From Emergencia sp. (lineage in GTDB: Bacteria; Bacillota; Clostridia; Peptostreptococcales; Anaerovoracaceae): a stretch of 64,000 nucleotides of DNA. Numbering within the stretch: position 1 is the first letter of the stretch; the number at the start of each line of letters is the position of its first letter. The notes beneath the pieces were generated by a model. That model was not told the DNA's origin. It saw only the letters and a list, made by a program, of their open reading frames with translations, and ran no database searches. Both the position numbers and the translations under genes were made by a program. Location: positions 62,001 through 126,000 of the forward strand of contig JALEOD010000042.1 of assembly GCA_022767345.1 (NCBI GenBank), written 5' to 3'. Shown here piece after piece: positions 8,609 through 19,149 of the stretch.

Positions 8609-11227
8609 CTATGATAAAAGTTCTTCTGCAACCTTAAATGCAGCAGAAATTTTTGTAGAATCTTTCGCTCCTGCCTGCGCCATGTCAGCTTTTCCGCCGC
8701 CGCCGCCGCCGCAGGCTGCCGCAATCTGTTTAATCATATTGCCGGCATGGAGTCCCTTCTCCAGCAAATCGTCGGTAATGGATACCAGGAAAGTCACTTT
8801 CGGACCGTTCACTGTGGCAAATACCATGACAATTCCCTTATGCTGGGCTTTGATATCATCGGACAGATTTCTCAAATCATTGATGTTATAATCTTTAAAT
8901 TCCTTGGTTACCAGTTTTACGCCGCCGATTTCCTTAGCATCTTTTACCATATCGTCGACTTCGCTGCCCATAGCTGCTTTCTTAAAGTCTTCCAGCTCTT
9001 TCCTGGTATCTTTCAGTTCCTCAACTATGGAAGCTGATTTCTGCACCACTGCCGCAGGATTGGTCTTTAAGTTTTCAGCAATCTGTTTTACAGTATCTTC
9101 GGCTTCCATGGCCTTTAACAGCACGCCTGTACCGGTTACTGCTTCGATTCTGCGAACGCCGGAAGCTACGCCTGCTTCGCTGACAATCTTAAATACACCA
9201 ATCTGTCCGGTATTCGCAACATGAGTACCGCCGCAGAGTTCAATACTCCAGTCTCCGCAATTTACTACTCTGACTGTGTCACCGTATTTTTCACCAAACA
9301 GTGCCATAGCGCCCATTTCCTGTGCTTCCTTCATGGAAGTTTCTACAGTGGTTACCGGTAAAAATTCCGTAATTTTTTCGTTTACCAGAAGTTCAATCTG
9401 TTCCAGCTGGTCAGGGGTTACTCCCTCAAAGTGGGTAAAGTCAAAACGCAAAGCGTTTTCATTGACGGAAGAACCTGCCTGTTCTACGTGAGCGCCCACA
9501 ACTTCTCTCAGGGCCTTCTGCAGCAGATGAGTTGCAGTATGATTTCTTGCGGTTGCATTGCGCTTAAACACATTGACGCCGCAGGATACGGTATCACCTT
9601 TGGAAAGGCTTCCGTCCTCAATGAGCACTTTGTGCGCAAAAATACCCTGTGATTTTTCAACGGAAGTAACTTTTGCGCAGCATTTATTGGTTGACATAAT
9701 TCCGTTATCAGAAACTTGTCCGCCGCCCTCTGCATAAAACGGTGTTTTGTCCAAATATACCACCGCATTCTGGTAAGTTTCGGCGGTTTGGGTTTCTTTG
9801 CCGTCTACATAGATTGCAAGAACCTTTGCTTCGTCTTCGGTATCTGTATAGCCTGTGAACACGGTTTCCGGTACGTCCACAGAAGCTGCCGCTTCTTTCC
9901 AAGCTTCTTCCTCAGTGGACTTTCTGCCGGCTCTTGCCATTTCTTTCTGTTTCTTCATGTTGGCGTTAAATCCGTCTACATCAGCAGTGCAGCCGGCTTC
10001 TGCCAAGATTTCTTCAGTCAGTTCCAGAGGGAATCCAAAAGTATCATAAAGTTTAAATACCCTTTCTCCTTCCAGAACTGTCTTGTTTTCTTTCTTTAAT
10101 TCTTCCACATATTCCAAAATAATGGAAGTTCCCTGGTCGATGGTAGAAGCGAATTTTTCTTCTTCTACGGAAATAATCTTCTGAATGTAATCTTTCTTTT
10201 CAACCAGTTCAGGATAAGCCTCTCCTGATACTTCGATGACTCTGTTTGAAAGCTCTACGAGGAACTTTCCTTCGATTCCTAAAATCTTGCCGTGTCTGGC
10301 AGCTCTTCTAATCAGCCTTCTGAGCACGTATCCTCTGCCCTCGTTGGACGGAATGATGCCGTCTGCAATCATAAATACCATGGAGCGGAGGTGGTCTGTG
10401 ATGATACGAATGGAAACGTCAGTTTTTGCAGCGCCGTCCTCGTACTTGACGCCTGACTTTTCTACCACACCGTTTAAAATGTGACGAATGGTATCTACAT
10501 CAAAGATGGAATCCACACCCTGCATAATACACGCCATTCTCTCAAGACCCATACCTGTATCGATATTCGGATGTTCCAAATCGCTGTAGCTGCCGTCTTC
10601 TTCTTTGGAGAACTGGGTAAATACATGGTTCCAGAATTCCAGATATCTGTCGCAGTCACAGCCCGGCTTGCAGTCAGGTTTGCCGCAGCCGTATTCCTCT
10701 CCTCTGTCAAAATAAATCTCGGAGCAAGGTCCGCATGGTCCAAGACCGATTTCCCAGAAGTTGTCTTCCTTTCCAAGTCGAACAATTCTCTCTTCAGGAA
10801 CACCAATTTTCTTCCAAATCTCTACAGCCTGATTGTCATCCTGGTAAACCGTTGCCCAAATTCTATCGACAGGCATCTTTAAGTGTTCTGTGATGAACTC
10901 CCAGCCCCAGTGCAGTGATTCTTCTTTGAAATAATCTCCAAAGGAAAAGTTTCCCAGCATTTCAAAGAATGTACCGTGTCTTGAAGTGATACCTACGTTA
11001 TCGATATCGCCGGTTCTGATACATTTCTGACAAGTGGTCATTCTCTTTGACGGCGGCGTTTCCACCCCTGCAAAGTAAGGTTTCAGCGGCGCCATACCAG
11101 AATTGATAATCAAAAGGGATTTATCATTCTTTGGAATCAGCGAAGCGCTGCCTGCAGCGTAGTGACCCTTGCTTACATAAAAATCTCTGAACATTTGTCT
11201 GATTTGATTTAAACCTAGTTTTTCCAT
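8609..11227 (-). CDS. alaS: Alanyl-tRNA synthetase
   Basis: Charges tRNA-Ala and edits Ser/Gly mischarged tRNA. It has 872 residues. The order is class II catalytic core (start MEKLGLNQIRQMFRDFYVSKGH, with TRHGTFFEMLGNFSFGDYFK), tRNA-recognition helices, an editing domain with RNHTATHLLQKALRE and CGGTHVANTGQIG (zinc ligands), and a C-terminal DHHA1 domain whose CGGGGGGKADMAQ loop is intact. AAGGAGTAAAGATAC precedes the ATG. It is the first gene after a recognisable promoter (11273-11301). No T-box leader is visible, unlike many Firmicute alaS genes. Confidence 0.98.
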   Translation of the reverse strand: MEKLGLNQIRQMFRDFYVSKGHYAAGSASLIPKNDKSLLIINSGMAPLKPYFAGVETPPSKRMTTCQKCIRTGDIDNVGITSRHGTFFEMLGNFSFGDYFKEESLHWGWEFITEHLKMPVDRIWATVYQDDNQAVEIWKKIGVPEERIVRLGKEDNFWEIGLGPCGPCSEIYFDRGEEYGCGKPDCKPGCDCDRYLEFWNHVFTQFSKEEDGSYSDLEHPNIDTGMGLERMACIMQGVDSIFDVDTIRHILNGVVEKSGVKYEDGAAKTDVSIRIITDHLRSMVFMIADGIIPSNEGRGYVLRRLIRRAARHGKILGIEGKFLVELSNRVIEVSGEAYPELVEKKDYIQKIISVEEEKFASTIDQGTSIILEYVEELKKENKTVLEGERVFKLYDTFGFPLELTEEILAEAGCTADVDGFNANMKKQKEMARAGRKSTEEEAWKEAAASVDVPETVFTGYTDTEDEAKVLAIYVDGKETQTAETYQNAVVYLDKTPFYAEGGGQVSDNGIMSTNKCCAKVTSVEKSQGIFAHKVLIEDGSLSKGDTVSCGVNVFKRNATARNHTATHLLQKALREVVGAHVEQAGSSVNENALRFDFTHFEGVTPDQLEQIELLVNEKITEFLPVTTVETSMKEAQEMGAMALFGEKYGDTVRVVNCGDWSIELCGGTHVANTGQIGVFKIVSEAGVASGVRRIEAVTGTGVLLKAMEAEDTVKQIAENLKTNPAAVVQKSASIVEELKDTRKELEDFKKAAMGSEVDDMVKDAKEIGGVKLVTKEFKDYNINDLRNLSDDIKAQHKGIVMVFATVNGPKVTFLVSITDDLLEKGLHAGNMIKQIAAACGGGGGGKADMAQAGAKDSTKISAAFKVAEELLS

Positions 11228-11272
11228 GTATCTTTACTCCTTGATGAATTAATTTTCCTCAAACATCTTATC

Positions 11273-11301
11273 ATTTTATCATAAAAGAAGCCGTTTGTCC
11301 A
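11273..11301 (-). promoter_or_regulatory. Sigma-A-type promoter of alaS
   Basis: On the minus strand a -35 TGGACA (11296-11301) and a -10 TAAAAT (11273-11278) are 17 bp apart, placing the start about 40 bp before the alaS ATG. This may be the promoter for the alaS-ireB-ruvX-pur transcript, as all following gaps are short. Confidence 0.6.
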
Positions 11302-11306
11302 TTGAT

Positions 11307-12971
11307 TTAGCGGTCTTTGAAACTTTCTACAGTATTTTTTATGTACTTTTCCAGTTCTGCCGCCTGTCCGGTCTCAAAATAGTAAACTTTTATCTTAGCT
11401 TCCGTGCCGGAAGGTCTGATAATGCACTGAGTTCCATTGGCAAAGCTAAAGCGGATTACATTGGATTTCGGAAGCCCCGTCTCTCTCAGAAAATCAGTCT
11501 TTTCTTTGATTTGTAAACCTGCGATGCTATCTGCGGTTTCATTTCTGAAATAGTCCATGACCTGCTCCATGGAAAGCTTTCCGTAAGGTCCCTCAAAGAA
11601 ATAATTGACCGTCTTGTCGATACAAAGGCCGTATTCTTCATAAAGCTGGTGCAGTCTGTCCACAAGGTCAAGACCCTGTTTCTTGTAATAAGCCGCAAGG
11701 CAGGCACAAAGCATAGCGCTGCTGACACCATCCTTATCTCTGATAAAAGAATCCATCAGATAACCGTTGCTCTCTTCAAAACCGAAATAGTAATCCTCTG
11801 TGCTTCCCTCCTGCTCCAGCTTTGTAATGATTTCCCCAATATACTTAAAACCGGTCAAAGTATTGATTACTTTCAGTCCGTGTTTTTCTGCGATTTTCTC
11901 AGCAAGCGGCGTGGTTACAATGCTCTTGACAATAAACTGCCCTGCCTTTGGCGGTTTTACGCTGCAAAGATAGTCCAGCATCAAAACCCCCAGCTGATTT
12001 CCTGTCAGCAGCACTTTCATGCCGTCATGATAGATACAGACACCAACTCTATCGCAGTCCGGATCTGTAGCAATGATCAAATCTCCTCCAACCTGATCCA
12101 GAGTTCTGAAGCCCTCCGAATAAGCGGTGATTTTCTCCGGGTTTGGCGCCGGACAGGTGGTAAAATTCTCATCGGGCGATTCCTGCGCTGCTACGATAAC
12201 CGTATCCTCCTGCCCTATGGCCTGCAGCACCTTTCTGACATAAGCGTTGCCCGTACCGTTGAGCGGCGTATAAACCAGTTTCAGGTCGCTTGTCTTTATC
12301 TCTGCCGCAGCTGCAGGACACATAGAAATGATTTTTTCTGTAAAGCTCTCCGGTACTCTTCTTGGAACCAGCTGAATCCCCTCGTCAGACCCTGCAATTT
12401 CATCAAAATAGTCCAGCTGATCGATTTCCTTCAAAATTTCATCGGGCACACTTCCCACAATCTGGTAACCGTCGCTGTTATAGACTTTGTAACCGTTAAA
12501 AATCTTTGGATTGTGACTGGCAGTAATCATAATACCCATAGTACAGCCCAGTTCCTTAATAGCATAGGAAAGCAGAGAAACCGTGGCAAGCTGTGAAAAC
12601 AGCCACACCTCTATATGGTTTCCTCTAAGGACTTTTGCGGTTTCCTCTGCAAAAATTCTGGACTTTCTCCTGGTATCATAGGCGATAACCACCTTTGGGT
12701 TGTCACAGGATTTGTTCAAATAATTGGAAAGCCCCTGGGTCGTTCTGCGCACTACATATTCGTTCATGCGGTTAGTCCCTGCGCCGATAATGCCTCGAAT
12801 GCCGGAAGTTCCAAAACGAAGACTGGCGCAAAATGCGTCGATGACCTCCTCCTCTTGTGCTGCCAACTGCGCAAGTTCTTCGGCGAGTTCTGTATCGCCC
12901 AGCCTGTCTGCGGCCTGAACCCATCTGTGATATTCCTCTATCGCAAAAGTTCTGATTTCTTCTTTATTCAT
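11307..12971 (-). CDS. Phosphoglucomutase / phosphomannomutase family protein
   Basis: Alpha-D-phosphohexomutase interconverting sugar 1- and 6-phosphates, probably glucose, feeding UDP-glucose and cell-surface polymers. It has 554 residues with all four domains: LRFGTSGIRGIIGAGTNRMN (N-terminal signature), GIMITASHNPKIFNGYKVYN (phosphoserine active site, about residue 145), ATDPDCDRVGVCI (metal loop, about residue 309), GFEESNGYL (sugar loop) and RPSGTEAKIKVYY (phosphate loop). The size fits the PgcA-type alpha-phosphoglucomutase of Firmicutes rather than GlmM. It is monocistronic, with its own promoter at 13014-13042. Confidence 0.93.
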   Translation of the reverse strand: MNKEEIRTFAIEEYHRWVQAADRLGDTELAEELAQLAAQEEEVIDAFCASLRFGTSGIRGIIGAGTNRMNEYVVRRTTQGLSNYLNKSCDNPKVVIAYDTRRKSRIFAEETAKVLRGNHIEVWLFSQLATVSLLSYAIKELGCTMGIMITASHNPKIFNGYKVYNSDGYQIVGSVPDEILKEIDQLDYFDEIAGSDEGIQLVPRRVPESFTEKIISMCPAAAAEIKTSDLKLVYTPLNGTGNAYVRKVLQAIGQEDTVIVAAQESPDENFTTCPAPNPEKITAYSEGFRTLDQVGGDLIIATDPDCDRVGVCIYHDGMKVLLTGNQLGVLMLDYLCSVKPPKAGQFIVKSIVTTPLAEKIAEKHGLKVINTLTGFKYIGEIITKLEQEGSTEDYYFGFEESNGYLMDSFIRDKDGVSSAMLCACLAAYYKKQGLDLVDRLHQLYEEYGLCIDKTVNYFFEGPYGKLSMEQVMDYFRNETADSIAGLQIKEKTDFLRETGLPKSNVIRFSFANGTQCIIRPSGTEAKIKVYYFETGQAAELEKYIKNTVESFKDR

Positions 12972-13013
12972 AACGCTGTTTCACGTTCCTCTCTATACTG
13001 AATCTATAGTAAT

Positions 13014-13042
13014 ATTTTAAACGGAATAGATGGATGGAGCAA
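13014..13042 (-). promoter_or_regulatory. Promoter of the phosphoglucomutase gene
   Basis: Minus-strand -35 TTGCTC (13037-13042) and -10 TAAAAT (13014-13019), 17-bp spacer, about 40 bp upstream of the start codon. Confidence 0.5.
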
Positions 13043-13115
13043 GATATTTTTTATTCCTTTATCGGTTTTCGCATGATTACAGAATTCAACCGAAAGACAG
13101 CAAAACGATTCGCAG

Positions 13116-13136
13116 GATGATGCGGCCCGCATCATC
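13116..13136. promoter_or_regulatory. 21-bp near-perfect palindrome, possible operator
   Basis: GATGATGCGG and CCGCATCATC are exact reverse complements around one central base. It lies between the yebC terminator and the phosphoglucomutase promoter and has no following T-run, so it is not a terminator. A protein-binding site is possible; nothing identifies the protein. Confidence 0.45.
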
Positions 13137-13142
13137 TTAACT

Positions 13143-13173
13143 AAAAAACCCTCTGCACAAGCAGAAGGGTTTT
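13143..13173 (-). terminator. Intrinsic terminator of yebC
   Basis: CCCTTCTGC pairs with GCAGAGGG around a 4-base loop and is followed on the minus strand by six T. It lies about 20 bp past the yebC stop. Confidence 0.85.
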
Positions 13174-13193
13174 GAAGATTATTTTCTATTCTC

Positions 13194-13922
13194 TTATTCT
13201 TCGTACAAATCGATACCGCAGTTGGTATGTACTTTCTGTACGTCATCGTTATCTTCTAAGATATCGATAAGCTTTCTCAGCTTCTTAATGTCGTGTTCTT
13301 CTGTCGGCGCACTTTCCATAGACGGAACGAATTCTATATCCGATTCTACGAACTCATAACCTGCGCCGGCCAGTGCCTGATATACGTCAGCATATGCGGA
13401 TGGTTCAGTATAAACAGTAAAGCTGTCTTCCTCTGTTACCATGTCGTCCGCGCCAGCTTCCAGTGCTGCCTCCATTAGTGCGTCTTCATCAATTTCGTCA
13501 GTCTTTTCAACAATCAAAACACCTTTTCTGGAAAACATATAGGATACGCAGCCCGGAGTACCCAGATTTCCGCCATGTTTATCAAAAGTAGAGCGTACAA
13601 AAGATGTAGAACGATTGGTGTTGTCAGTCAGACAGTCAACGATAATCGCCACGCCGCCGGGACCATAACCTTCAAAGGAAAGTTCTTCGTAAGAAGCACC
13701 GCCCAGTTCTCCGGTTCCCTTCTTAATTGCTCTTTGGATATTATCATTAGGCATACTGATTGCCTTTGCTTTTTCGATTGCCACTCTGAGGCCTGCATTG
13801 TATTCAGGATCTCCACCGTCTTTTGCTGCTACTGTAATAGCCTTCGCATATTTGGTGAACATCGCCGCTCTTTTAGAATCCTGTGCCGCTTTTCTGCCGG
13901 CAATCGTACCGTGTCTTCCCAT
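13194..13922 (-). CDS. yebC: YebC/PmpR family DNA-binding or translation regulator
   Basis: Member of the YebC/TACO1 family; bacterial members act as transcriptional regulators, and recent work links them to relief of ribosome stalling at polyproline. It has 242 residues and starts MGRHGTIAGRKAAQDSKRA (family N-terminus normally GRSKW or GRHGT), with PNDNIQRAIKKGTGE (about residue 56), EGYGPGGVAIIVDCLTDN and FDKHGGNLGTPGCVSYMF. AGGAGGTGTCTCC precedes the ATG. Monocistronic with a clear promoter and terminator. Confidence 0.95.
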   Translation of the reverse strand: MGRHGTIAGRKAAQDSKRAAMFTKYAKAITVAAKDGGDPEYNAGLRVAIEKAKAISMPNDNIQRAIKKGTGELGGASYEELSFEGYGPGGVAIIVDCLTDNTNRSTSFVRSTFDKHGGNLGTPGCVSYMFSRKGVLIVEKTDEIDEDALMEAALEAGADDMVTEEDSFTVYTEPSAYADVYQALAGAGYEFVESDIEFVPSMESAPTEEHDIKKLRKLIDILEDNDDVQKVHTNCGIDLYEE

Positions 13923-13966
13923 GGAGACACCTCCTATCTTTATCTTTAGAAATTTTCAACTTAAAT

Positions 13967-13995
13967 AGTATACTACACTATAAAAGGATTTTCAA
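13967..13995 (-). promoter_or_regulatory. Promoter of yebC
   Basis: Minus-strand -35 TTGAAA (13990-13995) and -10 TATACT (13967-13972) with a 17-bp spacer. Confidence 0.7.
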
Positions 13996-14035
13996 CGCAT
14001 TTTTGAAATTTATCTCTCCATGCTGCTCCAAGGAG

Positions 14036-14641
14036 CTAAAAGTTAAGACGATTGAACCAATCATCTATATATCCATCCCTTTTATTATGATGCTTCAGAT
14101 AGTAAGCATGTTCCCAAACATCCAGTGCAAGAATAGGATAATAACCCATTTCCAACGGATTATTCTGATTGGCAGTGGTGACAATCTCAAGCAGACCATC
14201 TCGATTCGCTACAAGAAATGCATAACCCGAACCGAATACCGACATTGCAGCTTTCTTAAATGCCTCTTTAAACTGCTGAAAGCCGCCGAATCTTCTTTCC
14301 AGCAGCAAAAGAAACTTTCCGCTGGGCCAGACTGCCGTTTCCGGCGGCGCTAGACGACTGAAATACAGAATATGATTGTAAACACCGCCTGCGTTATTGC
14401 GCACGCTGTCCTGAATTTCTACGGGTAAATTGTCATTCCATTTGATTAGCTGTTCCAGAGTCCAGTTATGCAGCGCAGGATACTGTCTGATGATGATATT
14501 GAGATTATCCACGTAGGCCTGTAAATGCGCGTCGTGATGCAGACGCATAGTTTCTTCATCAATAAAAGGCTCCAGTGCATCATAGGCGTAAGGCAGCGGC
14601 GGATTTACAAAGGGATAGTGCTGTTTCAAACTTTCTTCCAT
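14036..14641 (-). CDS. Superoxide dismutase (Fe/Mn family)
   Basis: Dismutates superoxide in the cytosol, a useful oxygen defence for an anaerobe. It is about 201 residues from the chosen ATG at 14639-14641, which has AGGAGG at a 6-base distance; a longer frame reaching 14677 lacks such a site. The four metal ligands are present: His in MRLHHDAHLQAYVDNLN, His in NNAGGVYNHILYF, and Asp plus His in LDVWEHAYYLKHHNKR. The GSGYAF stretch and the first-sphere Tyr (QAY) fit the family. Whether it uses iron or manganese cannot be told. It stands alone between yebC and the activase. Confidence 0.93.
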   Translation of the reverse strand: MEESLKQHYPFVNPPLPYAYDALEPFIDEETMRLHHDAHLQAYVDNLNIIIRQYPALHNWTLEQLIKWNDNLPVEIQDSVRNNAGGVYNHILYFSRLAPPETAVWPSGKFLLLLERRFGGFQQFKEAFKKAAMSVFGSGYAFLVANRDGLLEIVTTANQNNPLEMGYYPILALDVWEHAYYLKHHNKRDGYIDDWFNRLNF

Positions 14642-14741
14642 CTCTGTCCTCCTAACAATAGTTCTCCCTTTCAGCATATGAACTCAAATAAAAAAGGTGC
14701 CACTTTATCATAATTTTCCTTAATTTTGATTACAGATACGC

Positions 14742-14780
14742 TAAAGTGTCTGCCCCGCAGAATCACCACTTAGCAGACAC
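14742..14780 (-). terminator. Possible terminator of the activase gene
   Basis: GTGTCTGC and GCAGACAC form an 8-bp stem about 20 bp beyond the activase stop. The following T-run is short (TTT), so strength is uncertain. Confidence 0.5.
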
Positions 14781-14801
14781 CTCTTGTTACTCTCATTATA
14801 T

Positions 14802-17800
14802 TTACTTTTCCATGTTCTTATGAGCCGTCGCCATCATCAGCTTAATTCGGTTCAGCTGGTTTACATCGCTGGCACCTGGGTCATAATCGATGGCAGCAAT
14901 ATTAGCCTTTGGATTCATCTTTCTCAGTGCTTTCATCATGCCCTTTCCCGTTACATGATTCGGCAGGCACGCAAATGGCTGCAGGCATACGATGTTTTCT
15001 ACACCACTGTGAATGAGTTCGACCATTTCTCCTGTGAGCAGCCAGCCCTCACCGCACTGGTTGCCGATGGAACTAATGGCAGAAGCGGCCTCCGCCGTTT
15101 CCTCGATATAAGATGGCTCCGTAAAATGCTCACTTGCAACAAGTGCGCTTCGCATCGGCTTTCTGAGCCACTCCACCACCCTGATTCCCAGCTTGTTGGT
15201 CATCATCGCTTTATAAGAGCCAGACAGATTTTCAAAGTTGAATTTTTTGCTGTGCATGCCATAAAGGAAGAAGTCCAGCATATCGAGAACCACTGCCTCC
15301 CCGCCTTCCGATTCGATGATACCTACGATGTCGTTGTTGGCATTGGGATGATACTTGACAAGGATTTCTCCAACCACGCCGACCTTCGGCTTCTTCTGAC
15401 CTGTTCTTTCCACATTATCAAAATCTTCCACAATTCCCTTCAAATTCGCCTCATACTCACGCTTATTAAAATGCACTACATTATGTATGATTTTATCGTG
15501 CCATTGCTCCAAAATCTTCTGGCAGGTGCCCGGCACTTTCTCATAAGGTCTTGTGGCGTACAGAATCCGCATCACCAAATCGCCGTAAACGCAGCCTACC
15601 GCAAGGCGAAGTCCCATCTTGGCAGTAATCTTAAAGCCAGGATTTTTCTCAAGTCCGACAGCGTTAAAGGACACCACCGGCACCTGCTCCATATTGAGAT
15701 CCTTTAATGCTTTGCGAAGGAGCGCTACATAGTTGCTGGCACGGCAGCCGCCTCCGGTCTGTGACATAAAGACAGCCGTCTTATTCAGGTCGTATTCGCC
15801 GGATTTCAGAGCAGAAATAATCTGTCCCAGCGTCACGATGGTCGGATAGCAAGCGTCATTGTTGATATATTTTAACCCTTCTTCTACCGAATTTTTGTCA
15901 ACCGGCGGCAGAAGCACCGCATTGTAGCCGCAGGCTTTCATCGCTTCTTCCAGATATGTGAAGTGAATCGGTGACATCTGCGGCACTAAAATATTGTAGT
16001 TCTGACGCATTTCAGCCGTAAAAAGTTTTCGCTCATATGGTTTGAACTCGCCGCTTGCCTTTACGCCGTTCTTTTCACGCTCATCCATAGCAGCTTTCAG
16101 AGAGCGAATTCTGATTTTCGCCGCGCCCAAGTTTGCACCTTCGTCTATCTTCAAAACCGTGTAAAGTTTATTGCTGTCACGGCAGATTTCTTCCACCTGA
16201 TCTGTGGTAACCGCATCAAGACCGCAGCCGAAAGAGTTCAGCTGAATCAGTTCCACGTCGTCGCAGGTTCCCACAAAATTAGCAGCCTTATAAAGCCTTG
16301 AATGGTACACCCACTGATCCAAAACCCGAAGGGGCCTTGGAAGCTGTCCCATGTGCGCTACGGAATCCTCCGAAAGAACGACCATGTCAAAGGAATTGAT
16401 TAATTTATCAATTCCGTGGTTGATTTCCGGGTCCAGATGATACGGTCTTCCCGACAGAACCACAGCCTTCTTTCCCTTCTGTCTTGCCAGCTTCAGTGAG
16501 TATTCACCCTGCTTTCTCACGTCATTCTTAAAACGAACCTGTTCCTTTCTGGCACGGCTGACAGCACGCATGATTTCCTCTTTCTTGATGTGGAAATCTT
16601 TAAACTCATTATGGAGCGTGTTTGCCAATTTCAGGTCATTATCGTAAGGCAGGAACGGGTGAGAAAAACGCACCATGTTCTCTGACAGAATATCGTCCAT
16701 ATTATTTGCGATGACTTCCGGATAAGTGGCTACAATCGGGCAGTTATAATGGTTCGGCGCAGTTTCATCTTCGTTGCGCTCATAGTTCAAGCATGGATAG
16801 AAAATCCATTTCACGCCTTCTTCCACCAGCCATTTGATGTGGCCGTGAACCATCTTTGCAGGATAACAGGCCGTGTCGGAAGAAATGGTTTCCATGCCTT
16901 TTTCATAGATAGACTTGGTCGACAGCGGAGATAAAACCACTCTGAATTTCAGTTCCGTAAAGAATGTAAACCAGAATGGATAGTTTTCGTACATGTTCAA
17001 CACTCTCGGAATCCCTACAGTGCCTCGTACTGCGTCAAAATCAGAAATCGGTTTATATCCAAAGAGCCTCTGCAGCTTATATTCGTAAAGATTTGGCAGC
17101 TTATTAGCGTGCTGTGCGCCGCCGGCACCTTTTTCACAGCGATTACCGGTGATAAAGCGGGAGCCGTCGCTGAATTTATTGATGGTGAGAATGCAGCGGT
17201 TTTCACAACCGTTACATCTGCCGTTGGTGTGTTCCACCTGAAAATCCTCCAGCGCTTCTTTGCTCAGCAAGGAACTTTCCGTATCTTCCAGATGATTTTC
17301 CATCGCAATCAGCGCACAGCCGTATGCCCCCATCAGTCCTGCAATGTCCGGTCTGACAACTTCTTTGCCGATGATTTTTTCAATACTTCTAAGCACGGCG
17401 TTATTCATAAAGGTGCCGCCCTGCACCACGATTTTCTCGCCGGCTTCCTCCGGATTTCGCAGCTTAATAACCTTATATAAAGCATTCTTGATAACCGAAT
17501 AAGAAAGACCTGCGGAAATATCTCCGATAGAAGCCCCCTCTTTTTGTGCCTGTTTTACTTTGGAATTCATGAATACCGTACATCTGGTGCCAAGATCCAC
17601 AGGATTTTCCGCAAAAAGGGCTTCCTCCGCAAAGGCGTTAGTGTCCAGATTTACGGATTTTGCATAGGTTTCAAGGAAAGAACCGCAGCCCGAGGAGCAG
17701 GCCTCGTTGAGCATGATGTTGTAGATAGCGCCGTCCTTTATCTTCATGCACTTCATATCCTGCCCGCCGATATCCAAAATAAATTCTACCCCCGGCAGAA

Positions 17801-19019
17801 ATTCCTCGGCTGCCTTGTAGTGAGCCATGGTTTCAATTTCTCCAAGGTCGGCTTTGAAGGCAGTCTTAATCAGACCCTCTCCGTAGCCTGTTACGCAGGT
17901 ATTTGCAATAAAAGCGTTCTGCGGCAGCAGGGAATAAAGCTCCTTGAGCATGGATCTGACCGCTTCCAGAGGATTTCCCTCGTTGCTTCTGTAAAAGGAA
18001 TAGAGCAGATTCTTGTCAGAGTCAATCAAAGTCGCCTTAGTGGTGGTAGAACCTGCGTCTATGCCGAGGAAAGTTTCCTCCTTGGCACGTTTGATATCCT
18101 TTCTGCGAATCTTGTGCTGATTGTGTCTATTGATAAATGCGTTATAGGATTCTTTATTGATAAACAGCGGTTCGATGTGCTTTGTCTCAGAAAGCTGACT
18201 CTGGTCTGCCTCATTAATTCTCCTGAAAATTTCTTTCAAAGAAATATGACTTCTGCTTTCTGCCAGCATGGCAGCCCCGATTGCGACAAAATACTTGGAA
18301 TCCTCCGGAAAAATCACTTCCTCCGGCTTTAGTTCTAATGTTTCAATGAATCTTTTACGAAGTTCTGACAAGAAGGACAAAGGTCCGCCTAAAAATGCGA
18401 CATTGCCTTTGATGGTATGTCCGCAGGCAAGTCCGCTGATGGTCTGGTTGACTACAGCCTGAAAGATAGAAGCAGCCAAATCTTCAATGGCAGCCCCTTC
18501 GTTAATCAGCGGCTGAATGTCCGTCTTTGCAAAAACGCCGCAGCGGGCAGCGATGGGATAAATCATCTTTACATTCTTTGCTGCTTCGTTGAGTCCTCCT
18601 GCGTCGGTATTGAGAAGCACTGCCATCTGGTCGATAAACGCGCCGGTTCCGCCTGCGCAGGTGCCGTTCATTCTCTGCTCAATGGTTGCGCCGTAGAATG
18701 TAATCTTTGCGTCTTCGCCGCCAAGCTCTATAGCCACATCCGCTTCGGGAATCAGGACCTCCACCGCCTTGCTGCAGGCGATTACTTCCTGTTCAAAGGA
18801 AACACCCAGGAGGTTTGCCAGAGAAAGTCCCCCGGATCCTGTAATAACAGGTCTTATTTCTATGGCGCCAAACCGGGCGTACATTTCTTCTATGAGTTCT
18901 TTTACTTTTTCAAAAACATTGGACATATGCCGTTCATAACGGGAATATGTAATTTCGTTTTTTTCGTCAAGCAAAACAAGTTTGACAGTAGTTGAGCCTA
19001 CGTCAATTCCTAACTTCAT
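14802..19019 (-). CDS. Large 2-hydroxyacyl-CoA dehydratase activase-related protein
   Basis: About 1405 residues from the ATG at 19017-19019, which has AGAGGT upstream; a longer frame to 19166 begins in the divergent promoter region and is rejected. Two BadF/HgdC-type ASKHA ATPase domains lie in tandem: the first has [19 protein letters not shown] and [16 protein letters not shown], the second (about residue 315 on) has [17 protein letters not shown] and [16 protein letters not shown]. Each has the Cys that normally holds the bridging 4Fe-4S cluster. The C-terminal half is a DUF2229/HgdB-like region with many cysteines. Activators of this kind inject an electron into 2-hydroxyacyl-CoA dehydratases. 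No dehydratase subunits are adjacent, and the role of these giant fused versions is not settled. Confidence 0.88.
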   Translation of the reverse strand: MKLGIDVGSTTVKLVLLDEKNEITYSRYERHMSNVFEKVKELIEEMYARFGAIEIRPVITGSGGLSLANLLGVSFEQEVIACSKAVEVLIPEADVAIELGGEDAKITFYGATIEQRMNGTCAGGTGAFIDQMAVLLNTDAGGLNEAAKNVKMIYPIAARCGVFAKTDIQPLINEGAAIEDLAASIFQAVVNQTISGLACGHTIKGNVAFLGGPLSFLSELRKRFIETLELKPEEVIFPEDSKYFVAIGAAMLAESRSHISLKEIFRRINEADQSQLSETKHIEPLFINKESYNAFINRHNQHKIRRKDIKRAKEETFLGIDAGSTTTKATLIDSDKNLLYSFYRSNEGNPLEAVRSMLKELYSLLPQNAFIANTCVTGYGEGLIKTAFKADLGEIETMAHYKAAEEFLPGVEFILDIGGQDMKCMKIKDGAIYNIMLNEACSSGCGSFLETYAKSVNLDTNAFAEEALFAENPVDLGTRCTVFMNSKVKQAQKEGASIGDISAGLSYSVIKNALYKVIKLRNPEEAGEKIVVQGGTFMNNAVLRSIEKIIGKEVVRPDIAGLMGAYGCALIAMENHLEDTESSLLSKEALEDFQVEHTNGRCNGCENRCILTINKFSDGSRFITGNRCEKGAGGAQHANKLPNLYEYKLQRLFGYKPISDFDAVRGTVGIPRVLNMYENYPFWFTFFTELKFRVVLSPLSTKSIYEKGMETISSDTACYPAKMVHGHIKWLVEEGVKWIFYPCLNYERNEDETAPNHYNCPIVATYPEVIANNMDDILSENMVRFSHPFLPYDNDLKLANTLHNEFKDFHIKKEEIMRAVSRARKEQVRFKNDVRKQGEYSLKLARQKGKKAVVLSGRPYHLDPEINHGIDKLINSFDMVVLSEDSVAHMGQLPRPLRVLDQWVYHSRLYKAANFVGTCDDVELIQLNSFGCGLDAVTTDQVEEICRDSNKLYTVLKIDEGANLGAAKIRIRSLKAAMDEREKNGVKASGEFKPYERKLFTAEMRQNYNILVPQMSPIHFTYLEEAMKACGYNAVLLPPVDKNSVEEGLKYINNDACYPTIVTLGQIISALKSGEYDLNKTAVFMSQTGGGCRASNYVALLRKALKDLNMEQVPVVSFNAVGLEKNPGFKITAKMGLRLAVGCVYGDLVMRILYATRPYEKVPGTCQKILEQWHDKIIHNVVHFNKREYEANLKGIVEDFDNVERTGQKKPKVGVVGEILVKYHPNANNDIVGIIESEGGEAVVLDMLDFFLYGMHSKKFNFENLSGSYKAMMTNKLGIRVVEWLRKPMRSALVASEHFTEPSYIEETAEAASAISSIGNQCGEGWLLTGEMVELIHSGVENIVCLQPFACLPNHVTGKGMMKALRKMNPKANIAAIDYDPGASDVNQLNRIKLMMATAHKNMEK

Positions 19020-19112
19020 AAATCTTACCTCTTGTATATGTAATTGAGTATTTTTTAATTTTAACACCAAAATTCGACCTTTTTCAAGGTTTAATTTAGT
19101 ACTAATTTCTGG

Positions 19113-19141
19113 TTGTATCGCCTGATTTCCTATGTTAGAAT
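19113..19141 (+). promoter_or_regulatory. Promoter ending 8 bp before the start codon (leaderless mRNA candidate)
   Basis: -35 TTGTAT (19113-19118) and -10 TAGAAT (19136-19141), spacer 17 bp. Transcription should begin near 19147-19150, at the ATG of the next gene, leaving no space for a Shine-Dalgarno site; none is visible. Confidence 0.6.
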
Positions 19142-19149
19142 AAATTGAT

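Noticed and set aside
11649-12596. 315-codon plus-strand ORF opposite phosphoglucomutase
   Set aside because: Lies wholly opposite a gene with all catalytic motifs intact; composition is that of a reverse-strand shadow.
14784-15707. 307-codon plus-strand ORF opposite the activase
   Set aside because: Antisense shadow of a long conserved gene; no recognisable domain and no start signals.
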